64,000 nucleotides of DNA, from contig JXTC01000051.1 in NCBI GenBank assembly GCA_002914845.1, forward strand, positions 800,243 to 864,242, read 5' to 3'. Below, piece after piece: positions 37,042 to 48,337 of this stretch; position 1 is the stretch's first letter; each line of letters begins with the position of its first letter. Origin of the DNA: Trema orientale (Eukaryota > Streptophyta > Magnoliopsida > Rosales > Cannabaceae). The translations under genes and the position numbers were made by a program. The notes beneath the pieces are model-generated. The model was given only the letters and a program-made list of their open reading frames with translations. It made no database searches and had not been told where the DNA came from.

Positions 37042-40000
37042 TGCTCATTGTTCAAAGGTTATAACAGCCTATTTATTCAGGTAAATATTGAAACCACGTG
37101 AAAATCATCATATACCATCCATCATTTTGCATAGCTCAAATTACCGGTTGATTTGTAGCGCCACTTAATAATTTTTATACTATATTTTCACAGAGTAACT
37201 CTCAGAAACTCCAAAAATACTGATAAGGAGGGAAGGAGAGGACTGCAGAGATTTCAAACCTGCTTGCTTTCTCATTTGGAAATCTGAATGCTCTGCATTC
37301 TGATTGAAATTCGACCTGTCCTGAGATTTTCCTGCGGTCATATAACCGAATGTCCAGCTGCAATAAATTTCAATAAAAGCTTTGCACTAACCAAAAAGAC
37401 CTTTATAATTTTAAGTAAAAGAGAAAACCATGAACTTGGAAAGGATTAGATCAGAAACTGACCTTCGATGAGGCCAAGAACTGGTATATTGGACTCTGTC
37501 CATTTGATAGAAGTAAACTTAGTTATAAAGTGACAATAGCACATCGAATATCTAATAAGATACTTCTACTACAGTAATGCCCTTGCAAGATCTCACCTGT
37601 GGAATGCTATTTAGATCCCCACAAAGTAAAACAGGGATGCGGCCCCAGTCCTGTGATAGCTTGTAAGCTTTTTCAAGCAGCAGTCTCACCTACAGTATTG
37701 TTCAGCATTGTTGCTACATGGTCAGTGACATTAAGGACGCTACCATCTATAACACCCTGTCAAAGTGGGGGGGGGGGAAGGGAAAAAAACCGAAACCCAC
37801 AAGTTTCAACGAGAGCAGAAAACAGGAGACCGCACACAGATCATATGAACAGACAGAATCATTAACTCTGAATTCGCCAAATGCTACTGACCCACGTCAA
37901 ATTGAAAGTAACTTCACAAGTCCAGAAAACATTCTGGTTGAGAATACCTGGCCAAGCTTGATGTCCCCACGGTTGGGATTGAAGAGAACGTGTATATTTC
38001 CAATCACTAAGCTTCGGTTTTGGATAGGTGCAGCCCTAAAAGTTCGATAAAAGTAAGGGAGTGAACTACCAGGGCAAGGCTTATACAAAAATAAGCTTAA
38101 TAACCTATGGGCCAAACAATTAAAATGACAGTCACGTGCTATGTTCACAAACATACAAACACTACTACAGGTTTTTCACCCCAAAGGCAGTTCTCACTGC
38201 AAATTCAAAAAGAAACTCCTCACTCATGCCAAAATGCATGCGTAAGTGAAAAAGGTCAACATCACATACACAAAGCTCAAACATGAGAAGAGTGCTATGT
38301 GAATACTTCAAAAATTTCAGGCATGTTCATGAAATAACTCATTATGAATTTATACTTCTGATTCAAGAAATCTAATATGCAAGATATGATGGTGTAAGAA
38401 TAACACAATAAATAAAAGGACAAGCATTTGTCAGTTCAGTCCTCATCTAAGTGATACAATTGAAAACATAATGGTCAAATATTTGTCAAGGAACGTAAGG
38501 AACTTATAGTGTATCCGTATTGACAACACACACAGAACAAAAACATTTCTTACAATGACTGGGGATCTGCATCCAATGCTGAATTATGTTGGTTCATCTG
38601 TATATGCATCAGATGAGAAACATAAAGGTCATACAAGCAATAGAAAAAGAAAGAGAAAAAAAGAGCAGAGAGAGAGAGAAGAGGGCGCAAGACGGGGTGG
38701 GGGATGGGGATGTTGGGGGGGAGGGGAGATGGGATTCAATGAGGCTACTACGTGTGTATCGTATAAACGTGGACCTGCTAAGCGAAAGAGATTTTGTGTT
38801 TGAATGTTAACCAATGGATGCAAGATGATCAGATTTAAAACCCAAGGAACTCCAAAACCCAGCATACCTTTAAAACACAAAGTTGGGCAACATTGTTGCG
38901 AAGACCAAAATTCTGAAACTCTATATTCTCTTGATGCAGAAGAGTAAATCTGTGGTTTTATAAATAATAATAATAATAATAATAAATTAAAAAAAAAAAA
39001 CGACTGAACTTTTTAAGAAAGGAATCAAAGGTTAAGCTAAAAACAAAACAGAACAAGGGTGAACACCAACTTTGGAAAGTACTAAGGTAAATCCTGAAAT
39101 GAACGAAATCCCGAATGTCTAAATAAACAGTTTCACATTCACAAAAATTTTCTCGCAAGTTCAATATCAGGTCAGCGCAACTGCAGAACATCTCTTTACA
39201 AATGCGTTCAGGAAAAACCCATCCACGGATGTAGAACGTCGCTTTCTAGACAATATGATAATAGATAGATCATAGTGAAAAAAAAAAAAAAAAAGCAGGC
39301 ATTTACAATTCTAAAGGGGCCGGGTAACTTACAGTTCTTCTTTCCAAAATATAGCACATCCATCATATGCTTCACCAGTGCGCCCCTATATGTATTTGGA
39401 GATCAGAAATCTGTGTTGATTGAAACTTACTTGATAAGGTAACGAAAAATGATTGCATGCAGTTAGATGCTGAAATTGCATCCTACCTTGTAAACACCCT
39501 TAAATCCATCTTTTTGAAAAAGATCTTTTACATCATTAAAGCGATCAACCTCCTACAGCATAGAGTGTACCATAAGAACACTACTCTGTAACCAATCAAT
39601 CAGAATTATCTATAATGAGAAAGGAAACGGAAAAAAAAAAAAAAGCACAATAAATTTATAAAAACGATACGTTATATCCATTCTGTTGCTGACACAAAAA
39701 AAATATTTAAGCATTAATAATAATCCAACCACACGGCATGAGGAAAACCTGCGTGACTAACATTAGAGATTCTTTGAAAAGTTAAGAAGGCATATTGATA
39801 ATTTGTGAAACTCTAGAATGCACTAATATTCAGTAGGTGAAAAAAAGAAAAAATTATGATCCTGAAATCAATATCCTTCCTTGCACAGGAGTCAGGACCT
39901 GACTGTACCCTAGTATAACTGGTTAAAAAACATATATAACAGGTCCTTAGTTTTTACTAATTTTATCTTTAATATCAGAATAACAATATTTAAATTTTTT

Positions 40001-41092
40001 CCTAGCATTAGGGAAAGAAATCAAAGCACCATCTATCTTTTAAACTAAGGCTTCAGTTTCTCACAATCACGTTGCATTTACAAGACCTATTATAGCATGT
40101 GAAGTAACATGATCGTCCAACACAGACAGGAGACTTCTATAGTTACCTGAAGACATAAGATGCTCGCATTATATTGATGAATCTCCTCCCGGATAAGCGT
40201 CTTCCGCCTGTCCCACTCCAGAAACTTTGGTGGGACTTTCAAATACAAGTCTTTATGATTGGATGCATTTTCAACACCTAATATATTATAAGAAACAATC
40301 ACAACCTTATCTGCAAAAAACAAAACAAGAGTTTTAGACAAAAAAAAAAAGAAAAAACTGAATTCTGAATTCAAGCTTCTAGCAGCTGAAAATTCGAAAC
40401 ACAAACAAGCATTCTATGATTATAGAAGAACCAAGTCAAAAACTTTTTACTCTAAAGCAAAAATAATTCAACTACTTAAAGAGCCCATCGGACAAAACCT
40501 CTCTAAATATCAAAACTTTGTTCAAGAGCTTCAATTTTTAACCACTTATTCCAATCAATGAAAACGCACATTTCCAAATTTACTCATTCTAATCTAAACT
40601 ACAAATTCAGAATCGTAATTGGATTCAAGCAGGCTTCGATACAGAATATAAGATTAAAACAAAAAATCACCAAATATTATAGAGTTTCAGAACAACGAAA
40701 ACGCCATAGAAGTTTCTAATTTCCAATCCAAAAAAATAATATTTCTTTAGAAAAAAAATGGTATTCCAACTGGGAAAGTTTCTACCTTTATAGCAAGAAG
40801 AATCGCGAGAAGAGTGTACCCAGTTTCTAGGGTTTTCGACACCACTCGACTCCAATGTGCGGTGCTTCCCACACCGGCGAGTAGACGAACGAATGAAACG
40901 GAACCGATTCGACCCGGATAACACTCGACGCGGGTCAGATTTCGGAGCTCCGGTTAGGGTTTCTGCTGAGGATTTCCTCCTCCGTTTGCGATGATTATGG
41001 GGTCGTTCAGGTTCACCAGAACGACGGCGTTTCGCCGGAGGAGCGTCGCGTGTGTCTTCCGACTGTGGCCGTTTCCGGTTCGGTCCTTTCAT
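35953..41092 (-). CDS. CCR4-5: CCR4 homolog 5-like deadenylase (endonuclease/exonuclease/phosphatase fold)
   Basis: I placed the coding exons by reading frame and GT/AG sites, in transcript order: 40786-41092, 40147-40310, 39487-39552, 39333-39385, 38868-38949, 38554-38597, 37948-38035, 37597-37689, 37463-37495, 37260-37357, a truncated piece 36976-37004, 36807-36891 and 35953-35991 (TAG). All complete joins keep phase. Landmarks are VVIVSYNILGVENASNHKDL, CLQ/EVDRF (metal-binding Glu), RTGEAYDGCAIFWKEE, GNIHVLFNPNRGDIKLGQ, LLCGDLNSIPQ, VRVLETLPVDILKRTGGL and WGSDHLALVC (catalytic Asp-His). This is the EEP nuclease fold of CCR4-type poly(A) deadenylases, which shorten mRNA tails; the wording is closest to Arabidopsis CCR4 homolog 5. 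The N-terminal 60 residues are Arg/Lys-rich and it lacks the LRR of yeast Ccr4. About 390 residues are readable; some 55-65 residues expected before GTVDYIW are missing at an N (37005). Confidence 0.9.
36976..37004 (-). CDS. CCR4-5: Truncated exon of the CCR4-like gene at an assembly N
   Basis: The minus strand reads AAG TTT ATG GGA ACT GTT GAC TAT ATT TG then donor GTAATTC, i.e. KFMGTVDYI plus the first two bases of Trp. Joined to the next exon (36807-36891) it gives GTVDYIWHTEELVPVRVLE, exactly the family pattern. Upstream of AAG there is one N and then an (ATT)n run instead of the expected coding sequence and acceptor, so the exon is cut off in this assembly. Confidence 0.8.
37005..37041. 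repeat. Single N followed by (AAT)n microsatellite
   Basis: One unresolved base at 37005, then about 36 bp of ATA units. It lies where coding sequence of the CCR4-like gene should be, so it is likely a join that hides missing bases. Confidence 0.9.
38640..38735. repeat. Purine-rich tract in an intron of the CCR4-like gene
   Basis: A/G-only stretches then G-rich runs (GGGGTGGGGGATGGGGATG) on +. The latter has G-quadruplex-like spacing. It lies in the intron between exons 5 and 6. Confidence 0.7.
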
Positions 41093-41330
41093 GCTGCCGG
41101 AAGGTCTGAGAAGCAGCGGCGCGTGAGAGGAATGGGGGGACCGGTTTCCTAGCGGTATTTTCCCAATGGCAGAAGATATAAAGGACCGTTCTTTTTCGTC
41201 GTTTCTCAGGATTCAATCTATCAAGAACAACGACATGTCGTTTGATCTGGTAATCGAAAACGAAATGATTGTAGTTTCCTCAGTTACCCTTTTCCGTAAG
41301 ATGTTTCAAATATTATTGTTATTATGTTCT

Positions 41331-41691
41331 AGGTAAACTGCACGAAAATACTTTGAGGTCCGAGTATTACGCAATTTAAATATTAAAATTTGGACTTTGC
41401 AAAATAATACACTAAGATTAAGAATTTTTGAAAATTAATACCCTAAGTTAAGTTTTTGAATAATTTTATCTGATAAAAAATAACAATATCTTCAAAATAA
41501 ATGAAAATAATAAGGACTAATCCAACGATAATATTATTATTTTTTCGTTATTGAAATTGGTCAAAAAGTCAATATAAGATATTAATTTTCAGAAATTCTT
41601 AATTTTAGTGTGTATTAGTTTATAGAGTCCAAACTTCAAGATTTAAATCGTAGAATACCCAAATTTTAGAGATTTTTTTTGTAATTCACCC
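41331..41691. mobile_element. MITE, copy A of a 360-bp family
   Basis: It shares its whole length with the copy at 42415-42778: ends GGTAAACTGCA... and ...GTAATTCACCC, and the interior phrase GTTATTGAAATTGGTCAAAAAGTCA. Arms are inverted repeats. No target duplication is seen, so this copy is older or was rearranged. It lies about 240 bp upstream of the CCR4-like start codon. Confidence 0.7.
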
Positions 41692-41935
41692 AAGAATGAC
41701 AATATTCTACTGAGAAATCAAACACTCATGAAAAGCTCAGACACTAAAACTCAATCGTGGAGGAAATATGAAACACTATCGAATATAACCAAGATAAAAA
41801 ATAAAATAAAATTTACCTGACGAAAACATGATCTGTAGAGGCATCTTTGTGGTGGCCTCATGTGGAAGAGTCCGTGCCCTTATGGAAAGAACATTGTGCA
41901 ATCAAAATTAAAGGCCCAAAGTAATTATTTTTTAT

Positions 41936-42119
41936 GAGCAATGCTATGGGACATCAGTAGTGCCCAGCACCACAATGACATGTCTGTTTATCGATGGATG
42001 ATTTAATTAATAAACTGGGCTTTACATGAGCCCCACCTGAATTATAATTATGATTAGCCAGTGATAGACTGACACATCATTGTGGTGTTGGGCACTACTG
42101 GTGCCCCATAATATTATTC
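41936..42119. mobile_element. 184-bp Mutator-type MITE with 9-bp target duplication
   Basis: The left arm GAGCAATGCTATGGGACATC...AGTAGTGCCCAGCACCACAA faces the right arm in reverse (GAATAATATTATGGGGCACC...AGTAGTGCCCAACACCACAA). It is flanked by ATTTTTTAT on both sides (41927-41935 and 42120-42128). It has no coding capacity. Confidence 0.88.
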
Positions 42120-42198
42120 ATTTTTTATTGCACAATGCTCTTTGCATTAGGACCCGTTCAAAAGTTATTGTCTAGTCCAATTTAATAGAACTTATTTA

Positions 42199-43225
42199 GA
42201 GCATCTCGAACTCGAATGCGAGTTGTATAATACATGCTAATATGTCTCTAATGGTATTGTATATTTGATATAATTTTTGGCATATATTAAATATTGTGTC
42301 AAATATAATACAGAGAATAACATGTGTCAAATTTTAACGTGTGTGTAAATTTACAATGTTGATATTGTAGCATATGTTCAAATATACAATGTTACTATTA
42401 ATATATGTTTGAATGGGTAAACTGCAAAAAATACCCTGAGGTTTGGCTGCTCTATAATTTAAATTCTGAAGTTTAAACTCTGCAAAATAATACCTTAAGA
42501 TTAAAAAATCTGAAAATTAATAACCTGAGTTGACTTCTTGAATAAATTTAACTATTAAAAGACAATAATACCCTCAAAATTAATGAGAATAATAAGGATT
42601 AATCCAGTTTTAATAGAAGATATTATTATTTTTTCGTTATTAAAATTAGCCAAAAAGTCAGTCCAGAGTATTAATTTACAGAAATTTTTAATCTTAGGGT
42701 ATTATTTTGCAGAGTCTAAACTTCAGGGTTTAAATTACTGAACACTCAAATTTGAGGGTATTTTTTTACAGTTCATCCTGTTTGAATTTATAATATTATC
42801 ATCATAGCATGGTTAAAATTTACAATAAAACCATTATTTTAAAATATAAAATATATATATTTCACAATGTGGCCAAAGTTGATATGTTTAAACTTTCTTG
42901 TTTTATTTTTTTTATCTAAATTTTATTTAGCCTTACTAAATTTCTATAAATTAGAGCTTTCATTCACTACTATTTTGCTACTCGCGTATTTCATAAAACA
43001 AAGAACATTATTTATACACTTTATGAGTACAATAGAGTTTTTATAATTAATAATTGGATAATAAAATAAGAAGATTTCCTAATAAAAACTATGTATTTGT
43101 GAATAAAAAGAAATATTTAAATACAAAATAGCATTGATTTTAGCATGCATGCATTGGAGTAAAATCTAGAGACTGTGTGCTAAGTTTAGCACATTTTTTA
43201 TAGTATAAATACATTGGAGATGGTC
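42199..43225. mobile_element. Harbinger-like element (TTA duplication), host of a nested MITE
   Basis: The left end GAGCATCTC follows TTA (42196-42198); the right end GAGATGGTC (reverse GACCATCTCCAATG) is followed by TTA (43226-43228). GAGCATCTCCA-type ends with a TTA duplication are common for plant PIF/Harbinger-like elements. The interior is AT-rich without transposase. A 364-bp Mutator-type MITE interrupts it at 42415-42778. Confidence 0.65.
42415..42778. mobile_element. 364-bp Mutator-type MITE, copy B, nested
   Basis: Ends GGGTAAACTGCAAAAAATAC and, reversed, GGATGAACTGTAAAAAAATA. It is flanked by TGTTTGAAT on both sides (42406-42414 and 42779-42787), a perfect 9-bp duplication. It is a second copy of the family at 41331-41691 and is inserted in a Harbinger-like element, which it therefore post-dates. 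Confidence 0.9.
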
Positions 43226-43412
43226 TTATAGCATAAGATTGCTATAAATTGCTTGATTTTCAAAGTGCTGAACTTTAAAGCCACACAATTATGCTTGACT
43301 TTAAAGCAACACAATTTCTTTCCTTTTTTTTTTTTTGAACAACATAAAACACTTAATTATGCTTGACTTTCAAGTGCTTGAATTTAAAGCAACGTGATTT
43401 CTTCTTCTTTTT

Positions 43413-43413
43413 N
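43413..43413. other. Single unresolved base (N)
   Basis: In a T/C-rich run. By analogy with the N at 37005 it may mark a join with missing sequence. Confidence 0.5.
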
Positions 43414-43436
43414 TTTCTATTTGTCAAATGTTATTG

Positions 43437-43668
43437 TAAAATGTCCGGTATATATGCTTATATACCAAGTGTAAAATTTTATATACCAAGTATAAAAAAT
43501 TATATACCCAGTGCATTTCAGTACAGTAACTAAAATTGGTAGATATGTATATCTACCAAGTGTAAAAATATATATACTTGGACATTTAGCTATAAAATTT
43601 TAAAAGTGGACATCTACTTAATCAAATTTAAAATTTTGGTCATCCACCTAAATTTCTCCAAAAAAAAA
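43437..43668. mobile_element. Dispersed inverted-repeat element, member 2 (reverse of 22975-23275)
   Basis: Contains CAGTACAGTAACTAAAATTG and TGGTCATCCACCTAAATTTC, the reverse complements of phrases in member 1. The left arm appears lost. Confidence 0.65.
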
Positions 43669-45177
43669 TGAAAAGTTATCGAGGCCCTTAATTTACTCAA
43701 AAAAAAGTCTAGGGATTCTTGGCAACATAGCTGAATTTTGGGCTCGTCTTAAATTATTGTCTATTTTTTAAATATGGTAGGAAAATGGCCTATATATTAC
43801 GACTATACTAATGGCTTTTTTTTTTTGTTTTTTGTTTTTTCTTTTTTTTGAGTAAGGGTAAAATTTGATTTATGAGAGTTCTCAATAGGTATTTTTTTAT
43901 TTTTGCTCTATAAATAGATAATTTTTAGCAAGTTAAAAATGACCTATAATAATAAGTCATCTTATTTATTTCTATTCCTTTCTACTCTTATTCCATTGAT
44001 ATAAAGAATGAGGTTTTGGATTGATTGTTTTTTAAGTAAAAATATGGATTGGAATTATTTCTTCAATCCTTTTCTATGTCTAAAATATTGCCACATGTCC
44101 AAGGGGTTAAATATATAGGAAGTTATGAGTACTCTTTTATGCATTAGAAAGTTTATTTAACTAGAAATTAAAAGTGAATTCAACAATTATTACGTACTTA
44201 CTAAGGGAAAAAAAAGCGAACAGAATATTTCATGTCTCATTTCCAAAATGTTGCAATGAGTGGGGTTTTTAAAAGTGTTTAAGTTCTAATTTATCCCTTT
44301 TTTATGCATTTAAATAGTTTCTGTTAGGTTCATGTCTATTGTATAGTGTATGATTTTTTTTGTGCATCTAACGATTTTAGATCCAATTGCTTGAATGTAC
44401 ATCCACTAAGAGAGCATAATGAAATCCACTATAAACCAAAAATAATTGCATAGAAAATTATAGAACTCTCACAACCTCCACACAATCAAAACTCCCTCTC
44501 TAAATCACCTTAAAGAAATTTTCTCTTTATTGTGTTAGTTTTATCTTAATTATACAAAAGACCTAATATGCATATAAATAATAATTCCATACAAAAAACT
44601 TATGATTTTCACAATTATAATATAAACAATAGACATACTTGCATTCATTTGATAAAACCTTAAATATGCCAAACAATATTAATGCATAATTCTAAGTTTC
44701 TTTCCCTTTTAAATTTTTAAACTTTAATAATAATACATTTTATGATAGAGAATGTATATTTATTGATATAGGTGGAGAGAGAATCATATTCTATTTAATT
44801 ACATAAAAAAATATTTTTTATCAGATATGTTCAAAATAGATGTAAAGTTTAGAAGAGTTATACAACTCTTTATTGACTTGTAGAATTTAAATACACTTAA
44901 TATTATTAAACTATTTAATTAGTATTAATAAATACAATATTTATTCATTAAAATAACATAAGTTGGTGCCAGATTTTGGCGTCCTAATCTTTACTCTATA
45001 AATAAATTTGACATATTACCCGTACAATTTCCCCAGTTNCTTGAGTGATTGGTTTAACTACTGCCAACTCAGCACCATATTGTGATGTTTGTTAATTTAT
45101 GAACCAACTAACTAACTATTTCCTTAACAAGTAATATACGTGTAATTGATTGTCTTTAAATTTATCAAGCATATAAA
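43669..45177. other. Intergenic, nothing recognised
   Basis: AT-rich; T run at about 43818-43850; single N at 45039. No gene is recognised. Confidence 0.4.
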
Positions 45178-45473
45178 GGGTATGTTTGGCATGGCTTTTA
45201 GAAGTTTTTTTTTTTTTTGGTTTCTTGAGCCTAAAAGCAGCTTTTGAACCTGTAAAATATCAAAAGAGCTGTTGGGTTCTGAAAGTTCTTCCAGGAGAAA
45301 CCAGACTCATATGGCTTCTTTAGTAAGAGCTTCGAAGAATATATGAAAATATTTTTTTTTATTTTAATGAAAATTTATATTTTCATATTTATCCTTATTT
45401 TAATAAATGACAAAAAAAAATCATTTAGATCATCAAATCAAAATTTCAAATATATCATCCAAACATTATACTA
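45178..45473. mobile_element. Weak candidate MITE next to the LINE tail
   Basis: The left GGGTATGTTTGGCATGGCTT and the right end reversed (GTATAATGTTTGGATGAT) share a GTWTRATGTTTGG-like end. The middle is low-complexity. Ends and class are uncertain. Confidence 0.3.
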
Positions 45474-47976
45474 TTTTTTTCCTTTTTTGATAAGAAGAGA
45501 ATTTCATTCAAGACAGAGACAGGTTCAAAGTGAACCAGCCACCAAAAGAAACGCAGCTACCTACAGACAGGCCCCGTAGTCCTGTCTCGCATGAACAGGA
45601 ACTACAGAAATGTCAGAGAGCGTCTCAATATTAGTTTCACATAACTAGTTAGCCACATTGTGAACTAAACTATTACAGTGCCTAGGGATAAATGATATTA
45701 CAACATCATTAAAATGCTACAACAGAGCACGAGCCTGCACCAAAATTGAGGATATAGTCTATAGAATCTCCTCCGGATTGTTCTAGCACTTCACAAAAAC
45801 TTCAATTTCGAATTCTAGGACCACAAACTTCCATTGGTTTGCTTTAGCAAGCTCTAGACCAACCAGTAAGGCTTTCGCTTCAGCAAACAGTGAATCCACA
45901 CATACACTTCGTTGAGCACTGCTATCACCTCTATCCTCTGATTTCAAGCAACCACCACTCCAATACTGAAGACATCACGAACAGCTGCATCGACATTGAT
46001 TTTGATCCAACGAAGCAGAGAAGGAAGCCAATGAGAGTATGACACTAACTCATCAACTCTCTCCTGGAGAATAATCTCTTTATAACAGGCAAATGAAGTG
46101 GCGAGTGCCCATTGCAAGGCTTTGAAAGATCGTACTCTACCATCATGGGTTATGGTATTTCGTTCCTTCCAGACAGTTTCCACACACAAAACAGCAAACA
46201 AGAAAAATTCCTTGAAGCTAGGATCATCTTTCGGGACTAAACCACCCAAGACCAGCTTAGATACCCAGTCCCCAATGGAATCACACAGTTTAAGTTATGT
46301 CCAAACTCCTCACTAAGAGGTAAACTATAATTACATTCCCAACTCACATTCCCAAAACAAATGAAGAGCAGACTCTATTTCCAATGCACAAAACACACAA
46401 TGGGCATCCTCTAACTCAAAAAGTGAGTTGAGTTTCATCTTACTAGGAAGAATATTATGCGCCAAATGCCATAATAGGAGTTTGTGACAGGGATGCAGCT
46501 TCAACCTCCACAGATCCCACCAGAGACCCTCTGGAGGTTAGGGATAATGACGATGAGCCCAAGTTTGATGCAGGCTTTTAACAGTGAACTCACCAGACTT
46601 CATCGGAGTCTAATACTATAAAGCAGATTGTGTAACAGTAGAAGCTGGAGGTGGAAGATGCAGAATGGCCCTAACTGATACATCATCAAATAAATGTTGA
46701 AGTATAAACAAATCCCAGTCAGTTGCACTATCAATAGGATTTGCCCACCTTACATCAATAGTCTGACATCCTGGAACTCGTGGCCTCAGCCTGAAGCATG
46801 GGAGCTTGGGAACTCACGGGTCCTCCCATACGTTAATAGCATCATTCCCCCTAGCTTTGCGACAAGCCCCAAGGCTCAAAAACTTATGGCTCCTAAGGAT
46901 AGCCTTCCAAACCCAAGAGTCAGAGTTCTTTGGATTAACATTGAGGAAATCATTACCTTTAAGATACTTCGCTTTTACTAAATCCACCTACAGGAACTTC
47001 TCTGCAACCAAAACCTTCCAATTCTAGTTGGCCATAAACACTGTATTTACCATTTTCATTCTATGAAAACTCAAACTTTTAGGCGTACAACAGTCATCCC
47101 AAGCCTTTAAGAAAAGGCCCTTTTTCTCAGTTTCTTTCCCCCACCAGAAATCCCTTATCACTGCATCAATTTTGGAACAAATAGACTTTGGTATCGGAAT
47201 AGACATCAAGGAGTAAGATGGTGTAGCCAGTCCAACTGATTTAACTAGCACTTCCTAACCCGCAATAGACAAACATCGCACTTTCCAGCTCGCTAGTTTA
47301 GCCTGAACACGCTGCACCACTCCCTGCAGGTCCCTCGACTTAGAGTTAGAAAAAACAAAGGGAAGCCTAAAGTATTTACTAGCTCCATAAAGAGGCCTAA
47401 AGCGTAGAATCCTGAGTATGTCCCAAGCCTTATCACCCCTCAGATTTTTGCTAAAATAGGCATTGGACTTCTCAACATTCACTTTTTGGCCCGACCAAGA
47501 ACAATAAGTTTCCATACACTCCATGATGTTACTTGCCTCCCTCCTCGTAGCGTGGCCACAAAGAAGAATATCATCAGCAAAAGCAAGGTGCATGAAGCTA
47601 GGACCAAGTCAATAAAGTTTGATGCCAGCTATGTTACCCTCTACCTCCGCCCTTCCCAAGAGTTTAGACAGCACTTCCCCACATAAAATAAAAATACCTA
47701 GGACCAAGTTGATAACGTTTGATGCCTGCTATGTTACCCTCTACCTCCGCCCTTCCCAAGAGTCTAGACAGCACCTCCCCACACAAAATATAGGGAGAAA
47801 TAGGGTCTCCCTGGCGAAGCCCTCTCTCCAAATTAATTTTACTAAAAACTGAGCCGTTGAAGAGGATATTAGAACTTGGGGTAGTGATACACGCCATTAT
47901 CCATATAATAAAGCATTCAGGGAACCCATACTTATGAAGAACCATTCGAATGAAAGACCACTCAATATGATCATAC
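45474..47976 (-). mobile_element. 5'-truncated L1-type LINE with RT, zinc-knuckle and RNase H regions
   Basis: In transcript order on the minus strand: the end of the fingers/palm region (TYDHIEWSFIRMVLHKYGFP), RGLRQGDPISPYI, the catalytic FADDILLC, the SWSGQKVNVEKSN block, KLASWKVRCLSIAG, the zf-RVT region near 46350-46620 (AHNILPSKMKLNSLFELEDA), and an RNase H region (KINVDAAV, LFAEAKALLVGLELAKANQW). A short A-rich tail follows (AAAAAAGGAAAAAAA, 45474-45489). The endonuclease and ORF1 are missing; the 5' end at about 47976 is abrupt. Several frameshifts and stops break the frame, including one from a 100-bp tandem duplication, so it is dead. Confidence 0.85.
47600..47790. repeat. 100-bp tandem duplication inside the LINE RT region
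   Basis: Copies from 47600 and 47700, at an offset of exactly 100, both read GGACCAAGT...GTTTGATGCC, then CTATGTTACCCTCTACCTCC; about 7 of 90 bases differ. A unit length not divisible by three shifts the LINE frame between the SPYI block and the FADD block. Confidence 0.9.
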
Positions 47977-48125
47977 GTTGAGGTGGTGGTGGTGGAGGGT
48001 TAAGTTGGTTTTCTTGTCTCATATATTGCTCCAATATATTTTGAATCAAAGAAGCTAGTTGTTCAACTTGATTACTACCTTGTGAAGAAGATACACTCCT
48101 ATCGATATTATTTTAACCCCGAGTA
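47977..48125 (-). pseudogene. Gag-like fragment of a gypsy fossil
   Basis: A short minus-strand stretch (EQLASLIQNILEQYMRQ and a run of prolines) placed between a primer-binding-site-like sequence and the LINE; its wording and position fit the start of a Ty3/gypsy gag. It is broken and only a fragment. Confidence 0.35.
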
Positions 48126-48337
48126 ATCACCATACTGATACCCTGACACCCAGAATCTATAACTCCATTTATAGCCAGTAATAATCATCACTAGAATATG
48201 AATGCAATTAAAAATTTATAACAAATATCAAAATACATATCAAACACTTACATAGGAGTGAGGCTTCCTTTCCTTCCCGATGTGTGTATACATGTGGTCT
48301 TTAGAATCATTTTAAAACATAAGCTCTGAAACCAACA

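Noticed and set aside
37599-38050. Plus-strand frames opposite the CCR4-like gene
   Set aside because: Shadows of minus-strand exons and introns; the minus-strand exons join in phase into a known fold.
45944-46249. RNase H-like protein as a host gene
   Set aside because: It is the RNase H end of the LINE, in line with the RT and zf-RVT parts and followed by its A-rich tail.
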